DNA from: Winogradskyella aurantiaca
GTDB taxonomy: Bacteria > Bacteroidota > Bacteroidia > Flavobacteriales > Flavobacteriaceae
DNA: 64,000 nucleotides
Assembly (NCBI RefSeq): GCF_003362725.1
Contig: NZ_QKTV01000002.1
Coordinates: 310,001 to 374,000, forward strand
Reading direction: 5' to 3'
Positions 8,975-19,044 of this stretch are shown piece by piece. How positions within the stretch are numbered: position 1 is the stretch's first letter; every line of letters begins with the position of its first letter. The translations under genes and the position numbers were made by a program. The notes beneath the pieces are model-generated. The model was not told where the DNA came from and made no database searches. It worked only from the letters and a program-made list of their open reading frames with translations.

Positions 8975-9465
8975 ACGTTTATCCTGCGTTTCATTTCTTC
9001 TACAATATTGAATGCAGCAGGGCAAATAGCAACATTCTTTAAAGTTAAATTTGAAATTTGCTGAAACTTCTTCCTGTCGGTGTGTGGAAACTCCCGGCAG
9101 GCCTTTGGTCTAACTTCGTAAATGCTACAGCAATTATCATGCCCCAAAAACGTACATGGAACAGATTTTAAAACATGATCACCGTCCTCATCAACTCGTA
9201 AATAGGTTTCAATGAACTTTTGATCCTTCATCTTGAAAAATTTCGCAATTCTTGAGATATCCTTACCAGTAAATAGTGGACCAGTTGTTTTGCAACAATT
9301 AGCGCAGTCGAGGCAATCCGTACGTTCGAACTCATTATAGTGAAGTTCTTGCATAACGTAATCCAATTGCTTGGGTGGCTTTTTCCTCAATTTATTGAAA
9401 AAAACCTTGTTCTCCTTATACTTATCTTTGGCTAATTTAGGCAGGTTCGCAATTTGATCTTGCAT
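8971..9465 (-). CDS. YkgJ-family cysteine cluster protein
   Basis: 164 residues. The cysteines CLDCANCC (about 57-64), a later C in VPCTFLG, NCCSIYEVRPKACREFPHTDR and a final C in AICPAAFN form the pattern of the YkgJ/UPF0153 zinc- or iron-binding cluster. This family is widespread but its role is not settled; metal binding is the accepted view. It is the first gene of a tight minus-strand group that continues with the secreted protein (4-base overlap) and the fatty acid hydroxylase. Confidence 0.87.
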   Translation of the reverse strand: MQDQIANLPKLAKDKYKENKVFFNKLRKKPPKQLDYVMQELHYNEFERTDCLDCANCCKTTGPLFTGKDISRIAKFFKMKDQKFIETYLRVDEDGDHVLKSVPCTFLGHDNCCSIYEVRPKACREFPHTDRKKFQQISNLTLKNVAICPAAFNIVEEMKRRINV

Positions 9466-9526
9466 GTTATAAAATTACAAAGAACGCTTGAATTGTGAAC
9501 GTCCTAACTATTTATAATTTAAATCC

Positions 9527-10237
9527 ATGAATAGAGATCTTTTTGGACAAGCCCTACTAGATTATTACAACCAGAACTCTCCAGAAGATATTATGACATG
9601 GACATCAATTTCTGACAAGGATGTTTTGCCAGTAAGCTACTTATTTCGTGATTTTGACCAAATGCCTAGCATCGAACAAGAAGCCTTAAAGGTCTGTAAA
9701 GGCACTACATTGGACGTAGGTTGTGGATCTGGCTCTCATTCATTATGGCTACAAAATAAGGGGATAAAAGTCAAGGGTATTGATATATCTGAAGGTGCCA
9801 TAAAAGTTGCTAGATATAGAGGACTTATTAACTGCGAATGTTTAAGTCTATTGGATGAAATAGAACGCTTTGACACTATAATTTTATTAATGAATGGCTC
9901 AGGTATCTTTAAAGAACTGCATCAGGTAACGGACCATCTAAAGCATTTGAAATCACTATTAAATCCTGGTGGCCAGATTCTTATAGATTCATCTGATATT
10001 GTGTATATGTACCAAGATGAAGATGGTGGTACCTGGCTAGATGTTCAGAATAAGTATTATGGTGACCTTGACTACTTCATTTCCTATAAAGGCGAGGAAG
10101 CACTTGCTATGAAGTGGTTATATCTGGATTTTGAACGTCTCAAGCAAGCATGCCATATTGTAGGATTGTTTTGTGAAAAAATTATGGACGGACCACATTA
10201 CGATTACCTGGCACGGATCACTCCAATAATGGATTAA
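9527..10237 (+). CDS. Class I SAM-dependent methyltransferase
   Basis: 236 residues, soluble. The SAM-binding motif I reads TTLDVGCGSGSHSLWL (about 63-78), followed by an acidic residue at GIDISEGAIKVAR and a post-motif at FDTIILLMNGSGIF. The motif NGSG after the strand is seen in several uncharacterised flavobacterial methyltransferases. No substrate-specific domain is recognised. The gene stands alone on the plus strand and ends 15 bases before the convergent outer-membrane protein gene. Confidence 0.83.
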   Translation: MNRDLFGQALLDYYNQNSPEDIMTWTSISDKDVLPVSYLFRDFDQMPSIEQEALKVCKGTTLDVGCGSGSHSLWLQNKGIKVKGIDISEGAIKVARYRGLINCECLSLLDEIERFDTIILLMNGSGIFKELHQVTDHLKHLKSLLNPGGQILIDSSDIVYMYQDEDGGTWLDVQNKYYGDLDYFISYKGEEALAMKWLYLDFERLKQACHIVGLFCEKIMDGPHYDYLARITPIMD

Positions 10238-10252
10238 ACGCCAAGTTGGAAT

Positions 10253-11980
10253 CTAAAAATCGAACTGGTAGGTAGCTCCAGCAACAAACTGTATGCCCTG
10301 AACAGGAAAATTCAACCATCGCTCGTAACTTTGATTGGCAATATTGTTCACCTTGGCAAACATAGAAAACTGACTATTGATACGGTATCCAAGATGAGCG
10401 TTGATGTCAAAATAGCTGTCAAGGACCACTGTTTCTGGTTCAATTTCAACAAAAGATCCTATGGCTTCAAACTGATCTTTTCGTTCTCCAACAAAGAAGG
10501 CGCTCACCCCCGTAAACCATTGCTCTGAAATTTGATAATCAATAAAAAGAGAGGACGTAAAATCTGGCAAGTTCCAGGCTTCTTTCTGCTCTTTTGTATT
10601 ATAATTAAAATAAGCACCCTTTAATCCTAAAGTAAAATTTCGACTGACATCTACATTTAATTCCCCTTGAATAGATACAGTCGTAACCTCATCATACACC
10701 ACCCCAAATGAATTACCAAATTGGTAATTCTCCTCTGCAAAAGTCAATGCCGGGTTCAGTATATACAAGGGTTTGTTAGCCTCATTCATATAACCACCCT
10801 TGATGCTATAGCCTATATCATTAGACAATTTCCCCTTAATACCAAGAAACGCATTGTATTGCTGGTCTGTTGGTGCCACTAATAGTGTTGGTGAAACAAA
10901 AGGGTTTTCACTGGCAAATCCATGATAGGAGTTTTGGTTTAAATCTCCAGTAATGCCACCAAACGCTATAACCACATCACTCACTAAACGGTAGGTCGCT
11001 TCAATATTAGGATAGATGTAAAATTTATTTTCTCCCAATTCGATGTCGTTTAAATACACTAATCTTACTCCAAGATTTACCGTTAAATCATCTTCAGTCA
11101 AGATATAACTTGTACCCAAGCCAACATTGACAAATCCATAATTAATGGTCTCTTCAGTAAAGTAATTTCGATTGAAAGCGCCATTGATATAATCCACCCA
11201 AATACTATTCTCTAGTTGATTTGTTCTTAATGGAATATCAAAATCAAATGCAGCCTTAAAAATGTTCTCACCTGAACTATAAGAATCCGAGAAACGTTTA
11301 AAACTGATGTCAACAGAATTAAAAAAACTCTCATCAAATTGCAACTGTCCTCCTGCTCTAAAGGTATTGAAGCTATGTTTTGGATTTATAGAATTAACCT
11401 CTTCATCTGAGTAAATCATATCAGGAAGACCATACCAGTTGTAGTATGAAAAGTCATAACCTAAATCAACCTTCCAGGACAAATCATCATTATTCTGCGA
11501 AAAATCAACATTGGCCTGAGTTTTTGAGAAACTATTATCCAGTCTTACACCTTCTATCTGTCCTAAGGAGCTGTGATGCCCAAAATAACCACCAATAACT
11601 TGCTCATTTCGTAATTCATGACTTAAATAGACCTCTCCCAAAAAGGTTCTAAAGGTTCCTAATCCAAGAGAGGCATAGTTATCAAATAACTTTGGACGCT
11701 TTTGCTTATCAACATTGGCAGCCCTTCCTTTGGCAGGCGTGAATGTTGAGGCCACTGGAATACTGAATATGTTGTATTTAACAGACTTCTTTTGAATGGT
11801 GTTGGAGTCGTTCAAGACCGGAATCTCTTTAACCTTAAAAGCATCTGAAATTGTAGGTTGGTATGGTTTTACCACATTTACCACCTGATCTTCAATACTA
11901 TCCTTTGTGCGTTCTTGCGACCAAGAAAACTGGACGACGCACAAAAATAGCAGGACAACTCTATAAAAATTAAACTTCAT
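10253..11980 (-). CDS. Outer-membrane beta-barrel protein (TonB-receptor-like, no plug)
   Basis: 575 residues with a signal peptide (MKFNFYRVVLLFLCVVQFSWSQ) and then alternating polar/hydrophobic strands to the end, which finishes in an aromatic-rich GATYQFDF typical of outer-membrane barrels. The N terminus (VVNVVKPYQPTISDAFKVKEIP) contains no recognisable TonB plug, so it is shorter than SusC- or FhuA-type receptors. It lies 24 bases behind the large TPR gene on the same strand, so the two are probably co-transcribed. I infer that they work as an envelope pair, but the substrate is unknown. Confidence 0.8.
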   Translation of the reverse strand: MKFNFYRVVLLFLCVVQFSWSQERTKDSIEDQVVNVVKPYQPTISDAFKVKEIPVLNDSNTIQKKSVKYNIFSIPVASTFTPAKGRAANVDKQKRPKLFDNYASLGLGTFRTFLGEVYLSHELRNEQVIGGYFGHHSSLGQIEGVRLDNSFSKTQANVDFSQNNDDLSWKVDLGYDFSYYNWYGLPDMIYSDEEVNSINPKHSFNTFRAGGQLQFDESFFNSVDISFKRFSDSYSSGENIFKAAFDFDIPLRTNQLENSIWVDYINGAFNRNYFTEETINYGFVNVGLGTSYILTEDDLTVNLGVRLVYLNDIELGENKFYIYPNIEATYRLVSDVVIAFGGITGDLNQNSYHGFASENPFVSPTLLVAPTDQQYNAFLGIKGKLSNDIGYSIKGGYMNEANKPLYILNPALTFAEENYQFGNSFGVVYDEVTTVSIQGELNVDVSRNFTLGLKGAYFNYNTKEQKEAWNLPDFTSSLFIDYQISEQWFTGVSAFFVGERKDQFEAIGSFVEIEPETVVLDSYFDINAHLGYRINSQFSMFAKVNNIANQSYERWLNFPVQGIQFVAGATYQFDF

Positions 11981-12004
11981 TGAATTTGGGTTTTAGGAAA
12001 TCAA

Positions 12005-15000
12005 CTAGTTCTCTCCTGTTTCGATTGATGAATTTGTTTTTGACTGTTCTGATTTGATAAGCGTTAATTCTTGTTTTGCCTGACCTGTTACTTCAGGAAA
12101 ATCCTGAAAATTCTCTAAAACACTCTCAAGAATGTAGGTTGCCTGGAATGCATCATTTAGGGCAGCATAATTCTTTGCCATGACAACCAAGCCTTTGGCA
12201 CTAAATTCTTTATAGCTGCTATAATCTTTTATAAGACCTTGTAGCGTTTTATTTGATGCTTCATGGTCATTTGATTTATTTTCAAAATAGGCTTTAAAAT
12301 AAAGTGATTCTGCGGCAATACTACCACTTGATGATTTGGCAAGTGCTTTATAAACAACAGCTGCAGTATCTTCATCACCCAATTGCATAGAAGAACGCGC
12401 CAAGATTATTTGGGCATCACGTTTAATCTGCTCGTCCTTCGTTGAATTCATTAATTGCGAGGCATAAGTTTTAGAAAGGCTAAAATTTTCCATCTGGTAA
12501 TACACTTTCATCAGATTGGACTTGGCAAACTGGATATTCTGCGGATAGTCTGCATTTTTTTCTAAGTTTTCTAACACTGGTAAAGCTGCATCCCAGTTTT
12601 TGTTATTTAATAAGATCTCACCCAAGCGTACTGCGGACTGTTCTGAATATTCATTCTTTGGTGCATTTACAACATACTCAAAATACTCTAGAGCACTATC
12701 AGGTAGGTCCTTTTGATAATACATCTGAGCTAAGTAAAAATGTGATTTCAGAGCATGGATTCCTTCAGGAAAAGAATTCAAATAGCTATTAAATTGTTTG
12801 ATGGCCTTATCTGTATTGCCATCAATATATTGCTTCTCAGCGGCCAGATAACTGGTATTATCTAATTCCGCATCCGTTACCTCAACAAAATCCAATCTCC
12901 TAACCCATCTAGCGTAATCATCTACCTGCCCAATATCAATATAGATCAACCTAGCTGTAGCAACAGCCTGAACCGCCTCCTCTGACCGTGGATAGTTTTC
13001 AGCTACGGACTTAAACTGGCTCAGAGCTTTATCGTTTTGACTTGAATTATAGAACACCAGACCTTGACGCAAAAGAGCCTTAGGAACAAACACACTATTA
13101 GGGTATTGATCAATGAGTTTCTCATAATTGCTTAATGCTTGAGGAATCTCATTTGATTTCACGTAGGTGTTTCCCAATTCATAAAAAGCATCGTCTCTAA
13201 GGGCAGAATTCTTGTATCTATTGGCAAACTGCTCTAAAGACCGAGTCTTGGTATCGATATCACCCATATAGCCATAACTCATAGCACTCTGAAAAGCGGC
13301 ATAGTCCGATTCTACATCTCTGAACGAAGTGGATTCATTATAAGCATCAATTGCTTTGCTATAATTACTGGTTACAAAATAGCCATCCCCTAATCGAAGA
13401 AAGGCATCGCCTCGGCGCATTTGGTTGTCATCATTCTGCTCGAGGTATTTTTGGAAATACATTGTTGCATTTTCATAATCTTTTAACTTAAAATAGGTGT
13501 AGGCAATATGATAATTTAATCCTTGAAACTCTTCTGTTGAAGGGGACGAAGACATTCCTGAAAACTGCTTAAATCCAATTAAGGCTTCATTAAAGTCTGA
13601 TAAATTATAATCTGTCTCAGCCAACCAAAAGGTTGCTCTTACATTAATGATGGGATCACGAGGTTCGCTTAAGGATTTTTTGAAGAAATCTCGAGCGACT
13701 GAAAAATTAAGCTCATTATACAATTCCAGCCCTCGATAAAACGCTGCCTTCTGATAAGCAAGCTTATTCTCAAAACCAGATTTGCCCTTTAACAAGACTA
13801 ATGCCTCTTCGTAATTCTTAGAAGAAATATAAGAGTCTATTAAAAGCACTTCAATTTCTGAAAAAAATGAAGAATCAGGATACTGATCCAAATACTGGGT
13901 TAATACTTGTGGTACGGATTGGTATGGGTTACCAATGTCATAGCTGAGCTTTGCATAATTCAACCAAGCATCTTCCTTGATCTTCAGGTCAAAATCCATT
14001 TGCGCTGCATTTCTAAACGCGTTTAATGCCTCAGACTTTTTATCTAAGTTGATATAACTTTCACCTAAGTGGTAATACGCGTTTTGGGCAACTGAATTGC
14101 GACCGTCAATTATTTTATTAAATTCATTAACGGCACTTTCGTAGTCCTTTTGTTTGTAATAGGCATAACCCAGTTGATAAAAATCCGTATTATTCCATTG
14201 TCCTTTCTTCCCTTCATATGACTGTAAATAGGGTATCGCTTCTTCATATTTCTCAAGATTAAAGTAACTCTCCCCAATTATTTTATTCAACTCCGACAGT
14301 TGTCGTTTATCTCTAGTATTAAGCTGCGGTAAAACTAGGTCTATGGCCTCTTGGAACTTACCTAATTTAAAATTTAAATCGGCCTGATAATAGGCTAATT
14401 TCTGTTGATACTTTCTATCTCCACTTACCTGGTCAAAATAATCAGAGGCTGATTCATAGTCATCACCTTCATAAGCCATGTAGCCTAAATAGTATTTAGC
14501 TTGAGAGCCATATAATTGCGAATCTGAAACCCGTTTTAAGTACTTATTAGCTTTGCGCTCATCTCCAGTCTTATATAAACTATACCCATACTCAAAATAA
14601 AACTTATCAATCTCCCTCCTGTCAATACTGAGTTCATCAACTTTGTCAAACCATTTCTTTGCATATGTATATTGAGAGTTTTGAAAGTAATAGTTGGCAA
14701 CATCCATAAACGCCATATTGCGTTTGGTACTTGTAGGATAGTTTTCAACAAACCCCTCGATCAAGTCATCCGCATTTCTTTGGTTTAACCTAACAGCGCA
14801 ATTAGCAACGTAATAGGCACATTCCGATTTCACCTGACGATCTGAGGATCCATCTCCAATACTTTGAAAAAGTGATTGTGCTGCTTTATACTGATTGTTA
14901 TTGTAAAGAGTTATTGCCTTTTGATAATCTTTGAGATGACTGGTATAAATAGCAGATTCCTGGGCATCTATCACACTAAGCGAAATGAGCAGTGCAAGGA

Positions 15001-15022
15001 AGATTGAAAAATTTAATCGCAT
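12005..15022 (-). CDS. Large tetratricopeptide repeat protein, exported
   Basis: 1005 residues with an N-terminal signal peptide (MRLNFSIFLALLISLSVIDAQ) and TPR-type helical repeats from about residue 28 to 985. The repeats show the pattern A..Y..LG..Y...g.y..A...F and clear units such as FYQLGYAYYKQKDYESAVNEF, YHLGESYINLDKKSEALNAF and AFYELGNTYVKSNEIPQALSNYEKL. There is no enzymatic domain. TPR arrays are protein-binding scaffolds, so a periplasmic or outer-membrane assembly role is likely. It is followed in the same operon by a beta-barrel protein and lies opposite the FtsE-like gene. Confidence 0.9.
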   Translation of the reverse strand: MRLNFSIFLALLISLSVIDAQESAIYTSHLKDYQKAITLYNNNQYKAAQSLFQSIGDGSSDRQVKSECAYYVANCAVRLNQRNADDLIEGFVENYPTSTKRNMAFMDVANYYFQNSQYTYAKKWFDKVDELSIDRREIDKFYFEYGYSLYKTGDERKANKYLKRVSDSQLYGSQAKYYLGYMAYEGDDYESASDYFDQVSGDRKYQQKLAYYQADLNFKLGKFQEAIDLVLPQLNTRDKRQLSELNKIIGESYFNLEKYEEAIPYLQSYEGKKGQWNNTDFYQLGYAYYKQKDYESAVNEFNKIIDGRNSVAQNAYYHLGESYINLDKKSEALNAFRNAAQMDFDLKIKEDAWLNYAKLSYDIGNPYQSVPQVLTQYLDQYPDSSFFSEIEVLLIDSYISSKNYEEALVLLKGKSGFENKLAYQKAAFYRGLELYNELNFSVARDFFKKSLSEPRDPIINVRATFWLAETDYNLSDFNEALIGFKQFSGMSSSPSTEEFQGLNYHIAYTYFKLKDYENATMYFQKYLEQNDDNQMRRGDAFLRLGDGYFVTSNYSKAIDAYNESTSFRDVESDYAAFQSAMSYGYMGDIDTKTRSLEQFANRYKNSALRDDAFYELGNTYVKSNEIPQALSNYEKLIDQYPNSVFVPKALLRQGLVFYNSSQNDKALSQFKSVAENYPRSEEAVQAVATARLIYIDIGQVDDYARWVRRLDFVEVTDAELDNTSYLAAEKQYIDGNTDKAIKQFNSYLNSFPEGIHALKSHFYLAQMYYQKDLPDSALEYFEYVVNAPKNEYSEQSAVRLGEILLNNKNWDAALPVLENLEKNADYPQNIQFAKSNLMKVYYQMENFSLSKTYASQLMNSTKDEQIKRDAQIILARSSMQLGDEDTAAVVYKALAKSSSGSIAAESLYFKAYFENKSNDHEASNKTLQGLIKDYSSYKEFSAKGLVVMAKNYAALNDAFQATYILESVLENFQDFPEVTGQAKQELTLIKSEQSKTNSSIETGEN

Positions 15023-15251
15023 TGTAGTAGAGTCGATTTTTTGATGATGATAATGGCATCAAATATAACCTAATGCCATACCTATAACGATACAATTCCA
15101 TTATAATTATAAACGGATTTATCAATATATCTAAACGACTTCTTTATGAGCAACATGTTACAATACCAGAATTGTATGTGCGTTATTAACTAGCTAATTT
15201 GATTTTGATTTTTTAAATAATACTTTTACCCAAAGACTAGAACAAACTAAA

Positions 15252-15935
15252 ATGAAAACCATCCTTAAGTTATCTAACGTCAATATTTCTCAAGGCGGCA
15301 ATATGGTATTATCAAATGTTTCATTTGAGATGCTAGAAGGGGAATTTGTGTATCTCATTGGAAAAACAGGAAGTGGAAAAAGTAGTCTTTTAAAAACGTT
15401 GTATGGAGATTTAGATTTGGAAGAAGGAGAAGGAGAAATTGTTGATTATGAACTGCATAACTTAAAAGAAAGAGACATTCCCTTCTTAAGAAGAAAGTTA
15501 GGTATCGTGTTTCAAGATTTTAAATTATTACCCGATCGAACCGTTAACGGCAATCTTGAATTTGTGCTTAAAGCAACAGGCTGGAAAGATGCAAAAGACA
15601 TCAAAGAACGCATTGAAATGGTTCTTGATAAAGTTGGAATGAAGACAAAAGGATTTAAATTTCCACATGAATTATCTGGTGGAGAACAACAGCGTATCGC
15701 AATCGCAAGGGCCTTACTTAATGAGCCCAAACTCATACTAGCAGATGAGCCTACCGGTAATTTAGATCCTCAGACCAGTATTGAAGTTATGGAAGTCTTA
15801 CAAGATCTCAATAAGAATGGGAACACCATATTAATGGCTACTCATGACTATGCCTTATTGCTTAAATATCCTAGCAAAACACTTAAGTGTCACGAGAATA
15901 AGCTATTTGAAGTGGTACAGCGGAAATCTAACTAG
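15252..15935 (+). CDS. ftsE: FtsE-like ABC transporter ATP-binding protein
   Basis: 227 residues, one ATPase domain. Walker A is GKTGSGKSSLL (about 37-47), the Q-loop is GIVFQDFKLLPDRTV, the signature is ELSGGEQQRIAIARALL (about 141-157), Walker B is LILADEPTGNLD and the H-loop is MATHDYALL. The phrase DFKLLPDRTVxxN is typical of FtsE, the cell-division ATPase that, with FtsX, controls peptidoglycan hydrolases at the septum. No ftsX is adjacent: the neighbour on the same strand is 895 bases away and belongs to the polysaccharide locus. The gene end overlaps the convergent oxygenase gene by 4 bases. The ABC assignment is firm; the FtsE name is an inference. Confidence 0.85.
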   Translation: MKTILKLSNVNISQGGNMVLSNVSFEMLEGEFVYLIGKTGSGKSSLLKTLYGDLDLEEGEGEIVDYELHNLKERDIPFLRRKLGIVFQDFKLLPDRTVNGNLEFVLKATGWKDAKDIKERIEMVLDKVGMKTKGFKFPHELSGGEQQRIAIARALLNEPKLILADEPTGNLDPQTSIEVMEVLQDLNKNGNTILMATHDYALLLKYPSKTLKCHENKLFEVVQRKSN

Positions 15936-16747
15936 CCTTTCTTGTAAATATGTGGGTTTTTGCGAATTCCTTTCCTGAAAAGTTTTCTAAGGGTCATTCT
16001 TGCGAACGCATCAAAATCCAAAATCGCATTTAGAAAAAATTGATTGGGTCGTCCGCGATATTTAGTCACATGAAACCTATCATCAGATTTCAATGGTTCT
16101 TCACTGAAATAGTAATTTGAAATACAATTTCGAGATTCGTTAACATTTACTTTATTAACCGAATGCCAGGAAAATTGATGGGTGGCCATAACAACCAATC
16201 GATTAAATCTACTTTCAATAACAATAGACTCCTTTTTAGGTCCATTTGGCCAAAGTTCGAGATGGCCTCCGTTGTTTAGTCTCCAATCCTTAGAAACATA
16301 AAAAAGTAGATTTAAAACACGCCAACGCTCTCGTTCAGCGTCATGAGAGTTATCAAGGTGGGGGTTTAGAAAATTATCTTTACCCATTGAGGATAGGCCC
16401 CCAGCATATAATAAGCCGTCCGGATAGAGGGAATCTATTCCACATATGTTTCCAATAAGATCTACAATGCGTTTGTCCTGAAAAGCGTAAATAGTCTCCT
16501 CAAGTAAGGGATGATGCTCATTCATTTGAGCTGAGATGTACTTGTATTCTCGGATACTCTTGAGCCTTCTCATATCCTTGGTTTTTGGAAAAACCAATGC
16601 CAACTCAGAAGCCAATTCCTGTGGAAGTAAATCGTCTATATAAAAATATCCAATCTTTTCTTTTGAAGCAGAAAAACTGGATTTCAGTTTATCTCGGTTG
16701 CTGTTTATTTCGGCTAGAATTAAATTGGCTATTTCTATTCTATTCAT
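15932..16747 (-). CDS. Fe(II)/2-oxoglutarate-type oxygenase
   Basis: 271 residues. The iron-binding triad of prolyl-4-hydroxylase-like oxygenases is visible: His130 and Asp132 in NPHLDNSHD, and His195 in FSWHSVNKV. Arg206 (ESRNCISNYYFS) is the likely 2-oxoglutarate anchor, and NNGGHLELW fits the conserved jelly-roll strand. Similar genes occur within surface polysaccharide clusters, where the substrate is often unknown. The gene opens the polysaccharide region on the minus strand and lies back to back with the KpsS-like gene. A second oxygenase of a different subfamily lies at 21767. Confidence 0.85.
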   Translation of the reverse strand: MNRIEIANLILAEINSNRDKLKSSFSASKEKIGYFYIDDLLPQELASELALVFPKTKDMRRLKSIREYKYISAQMNEHHPLLEETIYAFQDKRIVDLIGNICGIDSLYPDGLLYAGGLSSMGKDNFLNPHLDNSHDAERERWRVLNLLFYVSKDWRLNNGGHLELWPNGPKKESIVIESRFNRLVVMATHQFSWHSVNKVNVNESRNCISNYYFSEEPLKSDDRFHVTKYRGRPNQFFLNAILDFDAFARMTLRKLFRKGIRKNPHIYKKG

Positions 16748-16829
16748 GATTCATCAAATATGATAATGCAGATTGATTAGGGAATAAATATATTACATTT
16801 ATCATGGTGAAAAGTACCACTAAAGTTTT

Positions 16830-18101
16830 ATGAAGGTTATTTGTTTTGGCACTTTAGATAAATTTTCGAGGTTTTACTTGGACATAGGTAAAGAGTTAAT
16901 GACAAACAATGGACAACTTCGAATTTTCTCAATTCATCTTAGTGGTTTTCTTTATACATTACTGCGATTCAAATATAGCAAGTGCATCTCCCTTGAATCA
17001 TGGTTTCTGGCTCTCAAGAAAAGGCGTCATTACTCAAGGTTATATGAAACAACCCGAACTTATAAAGGTGTAACCATAGAAGAAGTTATTTCTTATCATA
17101 CACTCCTTTCATCAAGCAACTCGGTAAAACAACTTTCTTTACAAGCATTCGCATATATAGACATTGTAGATCAATCTTTTGCCCAATTCAATCCGGACTA
17201 CATCATTTGTATTGGGGATACAAAAATGTGTATACAAATTGCCGTAGCTCTCGCCAAAGCTAGAGACATTGAGATTAGGTATATTGAACAGGGACCATTT
17301 AGCAGAACGTTTTATGATAAAAAGGGAGTGAATGCTAATTTGAGCATGCGCAATCAATCTATGATGAATACCTCAACCTTTAATTCGCAAAAAAAAATAA
17401 TATCGGTTAAATATCGACGATCACCTCTATACAGATTTATAGATATGGCATTCATGTATTCTCTTGAAAAAACCAGAATTTATCCACCTGATTTAAAATA
17501 CACAGATGTCAATAGTTTTAGATTGAGTAAGCAGATGACACCTATAAACTTGAAGGCGGGCAATCGATTTCTTCTTGTATGCCAGATACCTGCTGATGTT
17601 AATTCCATAATACACAGCCCCCACTTTCAATCACACGTAGATATATTGAAACAAGTACATCAACATTTACCAAGTAATTCTTACTTAGTTGTACGAGAAC
17701 ACCCATTATTCTTAGGTAAATACCACAAGGAATTTTATAATTACATTAAACAGCACAGTATCGAAATTGAAAACCATTCAGATTTAAACAATGCAATTTC
17801 AGAATCGACGGTTGTACTTGTTAATAATTCGACGGTTGGTTTTGAATCTATATGTTTGTATAAAACCACAGTGGTTCTAGGCAATGCCTTTTATGACAAC
17901 AATCAGATATGTTTGAAACTAAAGAATCAAACAGAACTAAAAAAACTATTACTTAATAGTTTGTCTTATATCCCAAATAAGAAGTCGATAGACAAATTCA
18001 AGGATTTATTGTTCAACTCTGTTTTAATTGAAGGGGGGATTTCAGATAAATATCTAATAGCCTCTAAAATAATTGTCCGAGATTTAATCCTCAAAAAATA
18101 A
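16830..18101 (+). CDS. Capsule/polysaccharide biosynthesis protein, KpsS/KpsC-like
   Basis: 423 residues, soluble. The N-terminal part (MKVICFGTLDKFSRFYLDIGKEL) and the C-terminal part (YLVVREHPL, VVLVNNSTVGFESICL) resemble the capsular synthesis family PF05159, whose members are Kdo transferases or related GT-B enzymes acting on lipid anchors. The motif NNSTVGFE is the strongest marker. The neighbour downstream is a GT2 glycosyltransferase one base after the stop, so they form an operon. I am sure about the broad family but not about the sugar. Confidence 0.75.
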   Translation: MKVICFGTLDKFSRFYLDIGKELMTNNGQLRIFSIHLSGFLYTLLRFKYSKCISLESWFLALKKRRHYSRLYETTRTYKGVTIEEVISYHTLLSSSNSVKQLSLQAFAYIDIVDQSFAQFNPDYIICIGDTKMCIQIAVALAKARDIEIRYIEQGPFSRTFYDKKGVNANLSMRNQSMMNTSTFNSQKKIISVKYRRSPLYRFIDMAFMYSLEKTRIYPPDLKYTDVNSFRLSKQMTPINLKAGNRFLLVCQIPADVNSIIHSPHFQSHVDILKQVHQHLPSNSYLVVREHPLFLGKYHKEFYNYIKQHSIEIENHSDLNNAISESTVVLVNNSTVGFESICLYKTTVVLGNAFYDNNQICLKLKNQTELKKLLLNSLSYIPNKKSIDKFKDLLFNSVLIEGGISDKYLIASKIIVRDLILKK

Positions 18102-18102
18102 T

Positions 18103-19044
18103 ATGCCCTTTTTCTCTGTAATTATACCGTTGTACAATAAGGAATCCTACATTGAAGATTGCTTACAAAGCGTTCTTAATCAGTCCTTTAATGATTTTGA
18201 GGTTATCATAACAAATGATGGTTCAACAGATAATAGTTTATGCAAAGTCAAATCGATTCAGTCAGATAAAATTCAAATTATAGACCAGAAAAATCAAGGA
18301 GTTAGTTTGGCAAGAAATAATGCATCAGCTAAGGCCAGCGGAATTTATTTAGCTTTTTTAGATGCTGATGACGTTTGGAAAAAGGACCATTTACATTGCT
18401 TAGCGGAAAGCATCAAGGTCTACCCTAAATCTAATTTCTTAGCAAATAATTACTGGATCAAGTATAGTGACAGCTATTCTGCACCAGCTAAGATTGATAT
18501 AAACAGTACAAATGATAAGCCCATTGTTATTCAAGATCTTTTTGGTTCAAGTTTGCATAACAACATCATATGGACTTCAGCCGCCTGCCTTAATAGGGAG
18601 GCCTTCTTTAAATATGGTCAATTTAATCCTGAATATACAACTGGTCAGGATTTAGATCTGTGGATTAGGATTGGATTAAAAGAGCCACTCATATTTAATC
18701 CCAAGAAAACTATGATTTATAACTACGCCTTGGAGCATAGTCTAGGCAAGTCTGAACAAAACTTAGTTAGGCTTAAACTTTTCAGTTCATTTAAAGACGA
18801 CGAAAAACTAAATCGAAGCCTGAAACAATACCTAGACATCAAAAGATACGGACTTGCATTACGCACAAAAATAAATGGTGAAACAGAAATTTTCCATAAA
18901 GTCAGGAGTGATATTTCAAAAGAGAACCTAAACTTTAAACAAAATCTACTTCTCAAAACACCGAGGATTATCCTGAGACTACTCAACAAAGCTAGACCAT
19001 TTCTACTAAAAAACAGTTGGTACTTAAAGCATTTTAAAAGCTAA
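18103..19044 (+). CDS. GT2-family glycosyltransferase
   Basis: 313 residues. GT-A fold markers are present: FSVIIPLYNKESYIEDCLQSVLNQS at the N terminus, ITNDGSTDNS, ARNNASAKASGIYLAFLDADD (the DxD site, about 79-100) and the late TGQDLDLWIRIGL. It would transfer one nucleotide sugar to a polysaccharide repeat on a lipid carrier at the inner face of the membrane. There are no membrane helices. It starts 1 base after the KpsS-like gene and its end overlaps the convergent FdtA-like gene by 21 bases. Sugar specificity cannot be told. Confidence 0.9.
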   Translation: MPFFSVIIPLYNKESYIEDCLQSVLNQSFNDFEVIITNDGSTDNSLCKVKSIQSDKIQIIDQKNQGVSLARNNASAKASGIYLAFLDADDVWKKDHLHCLAESIKVYPKSNFLANNYWIKYSDSYSAPAKIDINSTNDKPIVIQDLFGSSLHNNIIWTSAACLNREAFFKYGQFNPEYTTGQDLDLWIRIGLKEPLIFNPKKTMIYNYALEHSLGKSEQNLVRLKLFSSFKDDEKLNRSLKQYLDIKRYGLALRTKINGETEIFHKVRSDISKENLNFKQNLLLKTPRIILRLLNKARPFLLKNSWYLKHFKS

